Source of the DNA: Thysanoteuthis rhombus
Lineage: Eukaryota > Mollusca > Cephalopoda > Oegopsida > Thysanoteuthidae
Assembly (NCBI GenBank): GCA_963457665.1
Contig: OY735218.1
Span: 44,656,158-44,720,157, forward strand
Reading direction: 5' to 3'
Length of the DNA stretch: 64,000 bases
Part shown: positions 8,201 through 17,800 of the stretch, in pieces
Numbering within the stretch: position 1 is the first letter of the stretch
Layout of the letters: every line of letters starts with the position of its first letter
Translations under genes and position numbers: made by a program
Notes under the pieces: model-generated
Database searches by the model: none
What the model was told of the DNA's origin: nothing
The model's input: only the letters and a program-made list of their open reading frames with translations

Positions 8201-11033
8201 GAAGAGTGGTTGGTCAGTCATAGTATATGACAAAATGTTCTTGCATGAACCCAATGAAAAAATCCTATGTTCCATAGTAGATAACCCAGTCCTACCAAAT
8301 TAACCATTTTTCAGCTTGATCTAGCTGAATTTCATTCCCAATTTATCCAATAAAAATCTATAGTAGCTGTAAATATTAGTAATTTTAACAAAAGTAAACA
8401 TTTTATTCTCATTAATAATTTGTTCCGGGGTCTCAGTTATTTTATTTGATAAGTGGACTTTAAATGAGTACATAAAACATTTTAGTGATGAAATTAGCTA
8501 GAAATAAAAACTTTCGCCAATTTCAGTGATTTTTAGCCATCACTATAAAGATATCTAGTAAAATTTCTGAAAATCTGATCCCTGCCCCAAATTGCATTCA
8601 GAGCCCCTGTATGGTCAGTACCATATCAAAGGTTCTGAAATATAACCCAGAGTAGTTTTGAAACTGAGAACTCAAGGACCCCTCCTTTAAAAAGACCCCT
8701 ACTTTCAGCATTCATTTAGCAATATTGACTTAAAAATCACATTTATTCAAAATGGATTACATTTATTCAGATCAATTCTAGTACATGGTACAGGTCTGTG
8801 TTGAATAATTGTTTTTTTTTATAGCTGTGCAATATATGAAGTTTCTCTCTCACAAGATTCGCAAATGTTAGGTTCACCGGGAACTTTTGCTGTGGTCCTC
8901 TGTGGACCCCAGTTTTGAAACCACTTCCACAGGCATGGACAAGGATAAAGAATTGGAACTATAATAAATGTTAATCCCAACTAGTTTTTTATTCTTTCAA
9001 CTACAACTAATATCCTTCTTTTCTTACTGTTGTTGGTTTTAAACACAAGATTTCACTAGGTTACTTCTCCATCCTTAATCAAGTGTCATGGCTGATAGTG
9101 GGAAACTGCACCGGTAACAGGACATTTCGAGCCATCACTTGCACATTGCTAAGCGCATTGCGAACCTTAGGTTCCCTTCCTATTACTTGGCTCAGCTGCA
9201 GGAAGCAGTTCGTCCCGGGGAGGAGCGGTCCCATTGCACTAAAAGGGACAGTTCGGGCGAGTCCTGACGCTTTCACGACTTCGGTTGCATTAGCATCCAC
9301 AGTCGCTACGACTGAAACTATTTTTTGTTGGTTGTCTTCCATTTTCCCACGAAAAGCTTTGACCTTGTGTTGCATTTCGTTCTAACCTATTCGAACTTAT
9401 CAATTAGTTATAAGCGATTTTCTTTCTCAAGTAGATCTCAAATTCAATTGAATATTGCAGTGTACGCGAGTAAAGAGAAAAAAATGGCTTCTAGCGGTGA
9501 TCACCCAAATTAGTTCCTATTTATTCTTTTTTGTGTCGGACATCTTTCGGAAACGGTCACCAGAATTTCAATTTATCAATTCATAAATAAAAATGATATT
9601 AATACATCTTATGTTGATCTCGACTGATATTGGATTCAATTCAATCCTGCCTGTCCCACATTAAAAATTTTACAGCTATTTACGGCTACTTGCAGTTCGC
9701 GAAGTGTAAAAGTCGAATAAGTTCAAGCATGATTATTTTCGAATCTATCGAGTCCACAGAAATGATTTTTAGTTAATAAGATTCAGTAATCCTTTAACTT
9801 GATGGAATCTATTGACAAACAGAAGTTTTATTACAATGAAATTAATAGATATCAAATTTCAGGTGTTCTATCGACACCCGTCACATTTTATCAAAAAGTC
9901 AGTGAGGTCCTCAATCATACTTTTCCGACAAAATATGTAGTGTTCGAAAGATAACAGTTATTCACAAAACTAAAAACGAAACCCGGTTCAAAAGTTTTCA
10001 GACAATTTTTTTTTCGAAAAAACATTCACAATATTAAAACACAAAATGATCGACAAAATTTTCAGAAACTTTTCCAAAAAAAATATCTTGTTCGTAAACT
10101 ACTCTGAATATTCACAAATTGAAAAAAATGAAAGAATTTGTAAAATATTTCTCAGGGGGAAAAAAAAAAGGAAAAAGGAAAAACAAAGAGGAGAAAATAA
10201 TTTTTGAAGAAGTAGTTAATCTTGCTGGCCACACTTCAAGTGAGTGGGAAGATATGTCATGAAACCGCTGGATCAGCCGAAGTCCTGAAAGGGCCCTAAG
10301 CAAAATTTGGTTTGTGGGTCCCCATCGCCTAAAGGGGTCTCTGGTGGCCACGGGGCCCCATGTAGTCGTTTAGTTTTCTCATGCCTTGGGCCAGCCCTAG
10401 CAATTAGATTTAAGCTAGCACTTATTTAAAATATCACCTTTGTTGCGGTATTATTAAATCAACGCATTTTTAATAGTAAGACATATTACTAACCACTTTC
10501 TTTTCATAAACATAGCATGCATTTGTATCGATGATTGTTAAGTGAGGAATCGAGATCTACACTAATAGCTACAAGAGTCTAACGCTCTAAGATGAAGTAA
10601 CACGAGTTATTCTGGCTAAAAATGCGGCAATCCATTTCGAAGCAAAATCTTAAATTTAGTATCTTCGATTTATTCTGGAAGAGAAAACATGAAGTTTAAA
10701 CATTGAACAAACAAACAAATAAAATAATCGCATCTGAAAACTTTACATAAATTCTAATTCCGTAGAGTATCTGTTCAAATTATGCCGTAATTATTTTTTT
10801 CATTAATTTGAATGTCCATTTTAATATAACCTTCAGACATCAGTAGTGTACCGAAGTCGCTTCACTAACATCTCATATAAATTCACAAATGATAATTATG
10901 CAATAGTAATAATTGCTTCAGTGGTTTAATTGAATCACCCGAATAAGTAAATATGAGGGAATATCAACTCACAACTTCTACGAGAAATGTTCCAAATATT
11001 TTGCAATCGCCAAGTGTTGCGCCATGTTGCCAT
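1900..11033 (-). CDS. MRPL19: mitochondrial ribosomal protein L19 (bL19m), six coding exons
   Basis: Structural protein of the mitochondrial ribosome large subunit, homologous to bacterial L19, acting in the matrix. Coding exons: 11033-10973, 7562-7418, 7089-6965, 6127-5993, 3083-2896, 2142-1900. All junctions are GT..AG with matching phases (1,2,1,1,0). The 298-aa product compares with about 292 aa in human. Residues 1-20 are rich in Arg, Trp and Asn and free of acidic residues, as expected of a mitochondrial presequence. The L19 fold follows, with recognisable blocks [45 protein letters not shown] and PEYST. The C-terminal tail has the family's K.NPRPW..R block. The ATG at 11033 is chosen because it opens the presequence and runs straight into a perfect GTGAGT donor. 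Introns carry LINE, SINE and 5S-like insertions. STK40 lies head-to-head upstream. Confidence 0.95.
2896..3083 (-). CDS. MRPL19: MRPL19 coding exon 5
   Basis: Encodes residues 156-218: [20 protein letters not shown], then [19 protein letters not shown]. This is the most conserved part of the L19 domain. Acceptor TTTTGCAG, donor AAG|GTAAGT, phase 0 at the end. Confidence 0.95.
3840..4085 (+). other. possible upstream repeat debris before the LINE tail
   Basis: Higher-complexity sequence leading into the RTE-like fragment at 4100-4876. It reads like degraded interspersed repeat but shows no frame I can assign. A C-run of ten bases (4090-4099) separates it from the recognisable LINE part. Confidence 0.3.
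4100..4876 (+). mobile_element. RTE-like LINE, 5'-truncated 3' end
   Basis: Degenerate C-terminal end of a non-LTR retrotransposon polyprotein, inside MRPL19 intron 4 and antisense to that gene. Readable blocks include [16 protein letters not shown] and DHYIYLGQ. They also include [29 protein letters not shown] and [10 protein letters not shown], across at least three frames with internal stops. The YGAET and WAGHVAR-like blocks are typical of the region after the RT palm in RTE-type and related LINEs. The copy ends in a GAT/TGA trinucleotide run at 4858-4874, the kind of short 3' tail known for RTE elements. A second copy lies at 37110-38510. Confidence 0.8.
5221..5250 (+). repeat. poly(A) run
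   Basis: About 29 consecutive A bases. Two further A-rich runs follow at 5502-5530 and 5545-5571. They may be tails of decayed retro-insertions. Confidence 0.8.
5380..5475 (+). repeat. dispersed repeat family A, copy 1
   Basis: Begins A-run then GGTCTGGTTAGTCACTCAAT and continues through GGCAGCATGCCATGCTGGAAA. The same start and internal blocks recur at 26340, 44098 and 61192, so this is one of several copies of an interspersed element of some 350-430 bp in its longest form. Confidence 0.75.
5677..5793 (+). pseudogene. 5S rRNA-derived sequence (pseudogene or 5S-headed SINE)
   Basis: This 117-nt stretch aligns end to end with animal 5S rRNA, which is about 120 nt. It shows GTTAC..GCCA at the start, TCATAAGATCA..GAAGTTA in the middle, and then the internal control region AGTACCTAGATGGGTGACC, AATACC and CTGTA.GC at the end. 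About a quarter of positions differ from the usual animal sequence, so it is not a functional 5S gene. The following 100 bp end in GAATGATGATGC, a tail like that of the RTE LINE nearby. This suggests a SINE with a 5S head (SINE3 type) rather than a simple pseudogene; that part is inference. It sits in MRPL19 intron 4. Confidence 0.82.
5794..5915 (+). mobile_element. candidate body and tail of a 5S-headed SINE
   Basis: Sequence directly after the 5S-like head. It contains CCATGACACCCTCGATGAGG and ends in a GATGATGC-like trinucleotide tail. The tail type matches the 3' end of the RTE-like LINE at 4858-4874, which would fit mobilisation by that LINE. No second copy of this body is seen in the window. 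Confidence 0.45.
5993..6127 (-). CDS. MRPL19: MRPL19 coding exon 4
   Basis: Encodes residues 111-156: [29 protein letters not shown] and VRNVV. Acceptor CTCCAG|GG, donor CAAG|GTAAGT, phase 1 at both ends. Confidence 0.95.
6541..6612 (-). repeat. dispersed repeat family B, copy 2
   Basis: On the minus strand this reads AGGGTTGTCAGATTTCGCC, then GAAAGGGAGATAATCC and AGCTC.ATCTCAG. It matches the plus-strand copies at 240-315 and 13905-13985. Located in MRPL19 intron 3. Confidence 0.6.
6965..7089 (-). CDS. MRPL19: MRPL19 coding exon 3
   Basis: Encodes residues 69-111: [40 protein letters not shown] and VG. The M(L)ERKDM..RRK.L.IPEFYVG run is diagnostic for MRPL19. Donor GTTG|GTAAGT. Confidence 0.95.
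7418..7562 (-). CDS. MRPL19: MRPL19 coding exon 2
   Basis: Encodes residues 21-69, a polar, lysine-rich linker ([18 protein letters not shown]) between the presequence and the L19 domain, poorly conserved as in other MRPL19 proteins. Acceptor CTTTTAG|GT, donor ATACAG|GTCAGT. The phases (1 in, 2 out) fit exons 1 and 3 exactly, which supports it despite weak conservation. Confidence 0.88.
7875..7945 (+). repeat. tRNA-like SINE head
   Basis: GGTCAAGTGGATAAAATGG resembles a tRNA A-box region, and GAGTTCAAAACCC about 40 bp later resembles the B box GGTTCRANNCC. A cloverleaf with paired acceptor ends is not evident, so this is more likely a tRNA-derived SINE head than a tRNA gene. In MRPL19 intron 1. 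Confidence 0.45.
8988..8993 (-). terminator. candidate poly(A) signal of the nested ORF
   Basis: AATAAA on the minus strand, 86 bp beyond the stop of the small ORF at 9375-9079. It would let that ORF form a short independent transcript unit within the MRPL19 intron, provided that it is expressed. Confidence 0.4.
9079..9375 (-). CDS. putative nested single-exon gene, unknown product
   Basis: An open frame of 98 codons inside MRPL19 intron 1, on the same strand as MRPL19. A better start is the internal ATG at 9342, with A at -3 and G at +4, giving 87 aa beginning [20 protein letters not shown]. The composition is protein-like: an N-terminal helix, a Gly/Pro segment ([14 protein letters not shown]), a hydrophobic stretch FLQLSQVI and then [13 protein letters not shown]. 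The segment is richer in GC and CpG than its surroundings and is followed by AATAAA at 8993-8988. I do not recognise a family. Alternatives are a retroposed gene copy or a spliced-out alternative first exon of MRPL19. The opposite strand is also open (9083-9385) but has no such support. Confidence 0.45.
   Translation of the reverse strand: MQHKVKAFRGKMEDNQQKIVSVVATVDANATEVVKASGLARTVPFSAMGPLLPGTNCFLQLSQVIGREPKVRNALSNVQVMARNVLLPVQFPTISHDT
10255..10400. repeat. unclassified GC-rich repeat-like patch
   Basis: A GC-rich island in AT-rich intron sequence containing AGGGCCCTAAGC, GGGGCCCCATG and CCTTGGGCCAGCCCT. The wording looks like interspersed repeat debris, but there is no second copy in the window. 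Confidence 0.3.
10973..11033 (-). CDS. MRPL19: MRPL19 coding exon 1 (presequence)
   Basis: Encodes residues 1-20, [20 protein letters not shown], plus one base of codon 21. It is rich in Arg, Trp and Asn with no Asp or Glu, and can form an amphipathic helix, as a mitochondrial targeting sequence should. The exon runs into GTGAGT, and its phase (1) matches the acceptor of exon 2. Family conservation cannot help here; the call rests on start context, phase and composition. Confidence 0.82.
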
Positions 11034-12126
11034 TTTGAATGACGACCCCCATCTGGTATTAGCGAAAGGGGAGATAACGAAGTGCCAAGGGGAGATAACC
11101 GTGAAATCCTGCTTTTGATGTCGCAAGCAACCTTCCAATTGATCGGTTATTTATTTATTTATGGGAAAATTTAGAAAAAAAAATCTCATTCGATATTTAG
11201 ATACTTCGGAATTTATAAGTACACGAGTGAAGTAATGGATTTCCTTATAAAAAGTCTACAACTTATCTCCTCGACTCGAATCTTGAACGCAAACCATCCG
11301 GGAAGCTCAAAGCAAAGAAGAAAATACAAAATGTCTTCGAAGTAAAGAGGAGATTGAACAAATTAAATCGAAACAAAAAATGTAAACAAATTTTACGTTG
11401 ATAAAACTAATTGGAAAAGCTCTATGAACAAAATTTTCTGAAAGGGTACAATCTGTTCCATGCTTTGAAACCAAACCAGGCGGTTAAGAAAGAGAGTTGT
11501 TGAAAAAAATAAGACAAGTGTAACGTCAAATCTCACGGATTCATTTTTTCTTTTTCCCGAATCTTGGTGGAGTACACCTTTACATATATTTGTCATTTAG
11601 AAAAAATATTTTTGAGCAGTCATTTCTGTTATCAAGCTGTTTTTTTATTCTTTCAAATTCTGTATCATTGATGTGATAAATTCGAACATTTTGAAAAAAA
11701 GTTTTCTTTTTCGCAATTTTTGACCCCCTCCAGTTTTGAACAAACAATTTTAAAATGATCATCTGACGTGAGGCATAATTTTCCAAAGACTGATATTCTA
11801 GATAAAATTTCATATTTATTGTCCGAAACGAAGTATAAATTGCGTATGTTCTTGTAACTTGGCATATGACCAGTCTTTCCATCAAGAGATTTCGGTTGTT
11901 ACCTGAAAACTCTACGAGAGTGGAATCGCAATCTCCTCACGCATCTGTTTTCGATAACAGAAATTTGGAAAAAAAACAAAAAAAAAACGAAGATTTACAA
12001 TGAATCGTCATTTTGAGAGTAAAAAATATGTTATCAACGTCACCAACGATTTAAATACCAGAATAATTCACCATCGACATCACAAGAAAAGGTAAACCTT
12101 TAGTTCACACCTTTTTTCAAGTTTGA

Positions 12127-12297
12127 TATACTGTATTTACTTGTGTATAAAACGAGAAATTTATTATTGAAAATCTCTCAAGGTTAGATTTGGTAAGTAC
12201 TAGACTTGATTGTGAAAAAAAAAATAACACGTGTACCATTACTGATTCTCAGCTACGAAGATGGGGTCGTATTATACTCGAGTAAATACTGTAGTAC
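12127..12297. mobile_element. small foldback element (MITE-like)
   Basis: Left end TATACTGTATTTACTTGTGT and right end (reverse complement) TACTACAGTATTTACTCGAG, followed by GTATAA(A/T)ACG, form terminal inverted repeats of about 28 bp around a 115-bp centre. Length and structure fit a non-autonomous DNA transposon. It lies upstream of STK40 coding exon 1, where it could affect 5' regulatory sequence. Confidence 0.7.
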
Positions 12298-12533
12298 GTA
12301 AATTGTGATGTTTATCTTCAAGTAGTGCTCGATGTTTTGTTTTGTTTTTCTTCAAGTACCTCTTATTCATTATATAAATGTCCATTAATTTTGAGGAACA
12401 GTTAAAGCTTTTTTCCCCCTGATCATTTAATCTTTGCTGTTGAAAATGTGAGGCCTTTCCCGGCTTAGATAATTTTGAAAAATTAAATAGTTTTTCATTT
12501 CGATTTTTCTTAATCGTACATTTTATCGCTTCA

Positions 12534-12554
12534 TTGTGTGTGTGTGTGTGTATG

Positions 12555-12619
<65 letters not shown>
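12534..12619 (+). repeat. (GT)n-(TA)n microsatellite
   Basis: GTGTGTGT followed by about 30 TA units in the STK40 5' flank. The long open frame across it on the minus strand is a repeat artefact. Confidence 0.95.
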
Positions 12620-12622
<3 letters not shown>

Positions 12623-13794
12623 GATAGTGGGATTCAAAGTTTTGGATACTGTCAAAATAATAGCCTTATTTATTTATTTTTATTTATTTATTTATTTTTA
12701 ATTCTTTCCATGGCGTAACTCGTACGACTACTGGTGATTGAGACAGAAAAACGAATTTATTGCTTGAAAAAGTTATTAATTTTTTTTTTTTTTTTTTTGC
12801 AGATCAAGGAAATGAAATGTTTGTGCTTATTAGGAGGATGATCTATCCGTACTGAATTTAGCTGCTCTGACTGTTACAGTGTCGGAATCCCTATATTGGG
12901 TGTTATTGTGATATTCAAGGAACCGTTTTAAAAACTACCACTCAAGGTAAAATTTACAAGTGGAAAAAATCAAACATGATATTAAGACAAGTTGCTTGCA
13001 TCAGTAAGTCGCCATTAGAAACATACATTATTGATAAGAATATTGGTTGGCAGAAAATGATTTCTAAGGGTTTTCAAGTAAATTTTCTGCTACCACAAAA
13101 TATTTATCAAATACTGAAATCCTAACCCTCGAAGATATTTCCCACAAAGAGTGTTTACTTATTAAGTTATCATTTTGATAAACCACTCTAAAATATCCTC
13201 ATTTTGCTGGAATTAATTAGTATTAGAGCTAAATTGTTTGAAAATCATTGAGGAGATTATATGAAATTTCATGTTGAAATTTTTCCCCCAAATTAATTTC
13301 TATTCTATAATAAGCATGATATGTGTTTGTGCATGCATTTACATATGGATGAAAATCAGTTTAGAGTCAACTTTCATTTTAATGTAGATAGTATAACTAG
13401 TCTCCTGGAAAAGCAACCTCGAACATGCAGGAACCATTTTATCATAATTCTTATCTCTAAAAGAATAGGAATTTTAGTCACGCTTATTTTTGTCAATGTA
13501 GATACTGTATAGAGACGATAGCAGTGCAAATACTATTTTTACAGTTGGTGACCAGAGCAATAATTTTTGGTGTGACACGCATAGCTGTTTTCCCTGCCAG
13601 CAAGGTATATTCTACTCTTACTCAACAGGTATTAAAGCTGAAAAGAAAATTAACTTCGACCATCTATTATGCAATAAATCACACTGTGTTGCTAGATTTT
13701 TACCATTCCTATCATCAAGTGTTTTTTAGTATGTAAACTGTTTTAATATAACTGGACTGTAGAACTTGGAGAAATTATAAAATATATTTGTTAC

Positions 13795-13817
13795 AATATA
13801 TATATATATATATATAT
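13795..13817 (+). repeat. (TA)n microsatellite
   Basis: About eleven TA units. Confidence 0.9.
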
Positions 13818-13904
13818 TTTCAATGTGGTTCCAAATTTGAAAAAATATAGAGATGCACATGTTTTGAATAATGCTTTGTGCACTCCTCCCCAAACATATT
13901 GGAG

Positions 13905-13985
13905 CTTCTCAGGGTTGCCAGATTTGGCCTGAAGAGGAGAAAATCCAAGCTCTATATAAGAGACCTACCCAACACAGGCAATAAC
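13905..13985 (+). repeat. dispersed repeat family B, copy 3
   Basis: CAGGGTTGCCAGATTTGGCC through CCCAACACAGGCA, matching 240-315 (plus) and 6541-6612 (minus). Located in the STK40 5' region. Confidence 0.6.
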
Positions 13986-14677
13986 ATCAAATTTGGAAAT
14001 CAAACTAGTCTGATGACTTGACTGGTGCAATTCAGATTTACACTTATTATTGGAGATTCATGCTATGTTAATGTAGGTTAATGCGAATTGGTATTCTCTC
14101 ATTAGATTATTGTAATTGAATCAATATGGCTGTTCTGCCATAAAGGTTAGTTGAGTATATAAATGGTTGCCTTTACTGTGGCATCTTCTAATCAAAACCT
14201 GAATCTTTGAAAGTTAAAAACCCTTTCTATTTTATAGACTTGTCTAATCAGATCTGATCCTACCAAATCACATATTCAATTTGTCTAGTTTGCTCTACCT
14301 ATTCTGATTGATCTTGTTTCTAATTTTGATTTTTTTTTTGTGTGGAGATCAGAAACTTTTCAACTTTTTTTTTTTTTTTCACACTATTCAGATTTTATAG
14401 AAATAAAAAGCTTGTTTTCCTTATATGTAAATGTTTGAAGAAAAGAACGCTGTCATTTTTGTAGGTGAAATTCATCTTGGTATTGGTCTGATTCAGTTGT
14501 ACAATTAATTCATGTTACTATTACCATAATGCTGATGATTTGAAAAAAATGACAAATACTGTTCTGAAGTGTTTGCGGTGTTAGACCTGCCATGTATTAT
14601 ACCTGTGATTGCGAACATTTTCTTGCAAATGTTATTTGCATTTTCTATTCCAGAGTTTTGTAAGTAACTAAGTGCAA

Positions 14678-14837
14678 ATGAAAATGAAGAGAGGACGAAG
14701 TTCTGATCGTCAATCAAGTTCGAAGAGGGCAAAGAGGTCGAAGAATAAGGAGGCTTCTAAAAACAATGCTGAGATTGAGAGACCTATTGCATTACCTTCC
14801 CGCAGAGGTGTAAAAAGGGCTGGTCCCTATCTTTTAG
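14678..14837 (+). CDS. STK40: STK40 coding exon 1
   Basis: Residues 1-53. Basic N-terminus, then RRGVKRAGPYLLG at the start of the kinase fold. A TTCTATTCCAG acceptor at 14653 suggests that this exon begins at 14654 with 24 bp of 5' UTR, so at least one upstream non-coding exon exists. Donor TTTTAG|GTAAGT. Confidence 0.9.
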
Positions 14838-17800
14838 GTAAGTGTCTACCCTCTGTGTGTTCATGATTTTCATTCTTTTGTTTTTCAAAAACTTAATTTC
14901 TATCACAAAACGTCATTATTTAATATTTTTTTATAATTTAAACATATCAAAATTGCTTATGACTTTAACTTGTTGGATGATTTGAAGATTATCTGTTATT
15001 ATTAAAGTTATGATTTTATTTTTTATTAGGTCCACGTTTAGGCTCTTCCCCAGTACGCAGCATTGTTCAATGTCTTGCCAGGAGAGAAGGCACAAATGAA
15101 TTTTACACTTTAAAAGTAAGTTTAGATTGAATTTTTAAACTCCAATAACTTGATAAGTAAAAAGTCATAAATACATGAAAATGCCTAACTCTGTAGTGCT
15201 TTTTAACGAGATGAAGATTGAAACCATTATCTAAATTAGAAGATGCGAGATAAGCATTCCATGTTACATGTGTCACCACACTACTTCTACTTTGGAACAC
15301 TTGCCTGAGATATATATGTGTGTGTGTATATATATATATTATATTATATTATATATCTATTTATTTATTATTATTATTATCTTTTTCTTATTTTTATTTT
15401 TTCTTCATTTTTTATATATTTATTTCTTTATTTTATTTTTGCACCATCTGTCACAGGAAGAATAAATAACTTATGTTTATCAAGTTGATTCTTTCTTCGT
15501 TTGAAACTCTTCTATTTCCTTTTGGGGATTTCAATTATTCGTTTTTTTTTTTTTGTTTCTTTTGGTTTTTCTTTAAATAATTATTGACTAAATAGACACT
15601 TTTTCTGTGGTGCTCAAGAGCTGTTGATCTTCTTCATTGCCTTTTATCAACAAAATAACAAAATCAATGAAAAGCTTTTTGGTTTTCTAGCATTTTTGCC
15701 ATCTATGTACTTCCATTTTGAATCCCTGTGCGTTGGCCATGTCATGTGACTGAGTAGGCATTCTTGTAATATCTCTGATTAGAGTATAATGCCTTGAGGG
15801 GTTGAAATCAGAGTGATTTCCCTTGGCATTGGAGAGTTATTTTTTGCATTGAATGAAAGATGTAGATGTGGGAAACTGAAATTGAAGGAACATTTCCTTG
15901 TCTTGTATTTGAAGGAAGTATCCCCTATTCTAGTGAGCTTCCAGTATTTTGGCTATGTGGGCCATTTGTTCACTCATACTTTTGCTGTACTTTGTGAACT
16001 GATTCTTACAAAATGCAAATATTTTGATTATAGAGGCCTCCTCCTCTTTTCTTGTCACCACCACTACATCTGAGTCTTGCATGGCTTTGTCCAAATCTTA
16101 TAACACCAGTGTAACTACTGATACCTCCTACCTTCTCCTTTGTCCTAAGGGGCTGCTAAATTCAGCCAACATTTTGGGGCTACCTTACATTACCAGCTGG
16201 TAAATCCACTTACCTCAAGCAAATGAAAGAGGGCAAAAGCACCGATTGAATGTTATCTCCTGGTTTAGGAGTGAATGAAAGAAGCAAACTATTAGACTTG
16301 GGTGTTGTGGTGGATTAATACAAGAGAAGTTTATGGCTAGAAGAACAAAGAGACAATGCAACACGACTGTTCTGCCTCTCTTGATTCAATTTCTTGCTTG
16401 AGCTTCCAATATCAAACACCCTCTTGCTGCTCAGAGTTATTTGTCCCTTAACTCCCAGTGTAACAATATGTTTATGAAGTTATTTTTGGGACAAAATTGG
16501 TACGAAGTATTTTCAGTTTGTTTTTTTTTTTCTATTTTCTCTGTTTTGTTTTTCTGTGCACAATTTTGAACCAAAACCTTTTTGTATAATTTAGATCCTA
16601 ACCTTAGAGGATTCATTACATGCAGATCAGGATGATCACCAGGGTAAAATGTTGATGCATACAGAGTATTCCCTCCTTTCTTTATTACATAATCAGGATG
16701 GTGTTGTACATCATCATGGTTTATTCAAGGTAAGAATGCATGGCTAATAAATAGACTTACTTTTTTTTTTATTTCTGAAAATCTTTAAAACAACAAAGTT
16801 TCCAGAAAATGAGTAAAATAGAATACACATTCTCTCACATACACTATCTTGAAGTTTGGACATTCAATCTGATCAAAAGATTTATTCATATAAATGCTCT
16901 TTTCATTTTACTTTAGGCATGATAGGTGTATGATAAGTGGGGTCAGAAATGTTGTTACTTTATAATGTAACCCAATGAACTATAGTATCTGATCAACTGG
17001 CTAGTCTGCCATAGTCCTGGTACCATATGAGTTCAACTATAGGAATTAGATCTTGATTTTTTTTTTCTTTTTTTAAAATTTTTTTCTTCCCCTGTTGTGT
17101 AGTGTTCAATTGTTGCAAAAAATAAGTAAAGTTGTTTTTGTCCCTATCAGAAAAAAAGCCGAGACTATCATTCATTATCTGTTGTCATTATCTGGTTCTT
17201 AATTGGATAACTTTGTTATTCCTTAAAAGATTTCAATTTTGTGAGTAGGCTTTTTTTTTTTCTTTGTTTTTTTTTTGTTTGTTGAAATTTGGCTATAGTG
17301 TTGACAAAACCCCAGAAATTAGTGAGTATGGTCAATCTGATAGTTTCTTTACATTTTATATGTAAATAACCAATTCACTGACTTCTCCACATGTCTACTT
17401 AGCACAGATATCCGGACGCCTGTTTGGCGATAAGATAACTTAGTGCATAGAGAACCTATGGAATTGAAACAATTTAATCTAGCTTTCTACTATGAAATGT
17501 CTTTTGTTCTTCAAAACAAGACCAACTATGACAAAGTAACCTGCGCCAGTCTCCGCCCCTTTCACCGATTGGTGAAGTGTGATGCTGGTCAGGCCGTAGT
17601 TGACTGGTCGCTGTATCTCTGCCTCAAGTCACCCCGACCTTGCCCACATTGTGTCTAGATCTGAGGGGGTGCAGCACTGGAACAAAGACCCTTGGAGGTG
17701 TCACAAGTCGAATAGGAACAATTGACACAGGATGTTAATATGCAACTAGATATACATCAGTATTATTACAGGGTAACTGGTCTAAATATATGCTGATGCA

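Larger units (their letters stand above)
11034..14653. promoter_or_regulatory. head-to-head interval MRPL19 / STK40
   Basis: MRPL19 is transcribed leftward from here and STK40 rightward, with start codons 3.6 kb apart. CpG dinucleotides are more frequent from about 9080 to 12300 than elsewhere in the window, as expected of unmethylated promoter DNA in an otherwise CpG-depleted genome. Two near-identical GGGGAGATAAC words (about 11070 and 11091) lie just upstream of the MRPL19 start. Non-coding first exon(s) of STK40 should lie in this interval, but I cannot place them. No TATA box is assigned. Confidence 0.5.

Noticed and set aside
9083-9385. Open frame of 100 codons on the plus strand opposite the nested ORF
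   Set aside because: Composition is that of an antisense shadow (Ser/Thr/Leu/Cys-rich), with no poly(A) signal or start context of note; the minus-strand frame is the better candidate.
12272-12655. Minus-strand frame of 127 codons
   Set aside because: Half of it is Tyr-Ile repeats from the TA microsatellite and the rest has no recognisable similarity.
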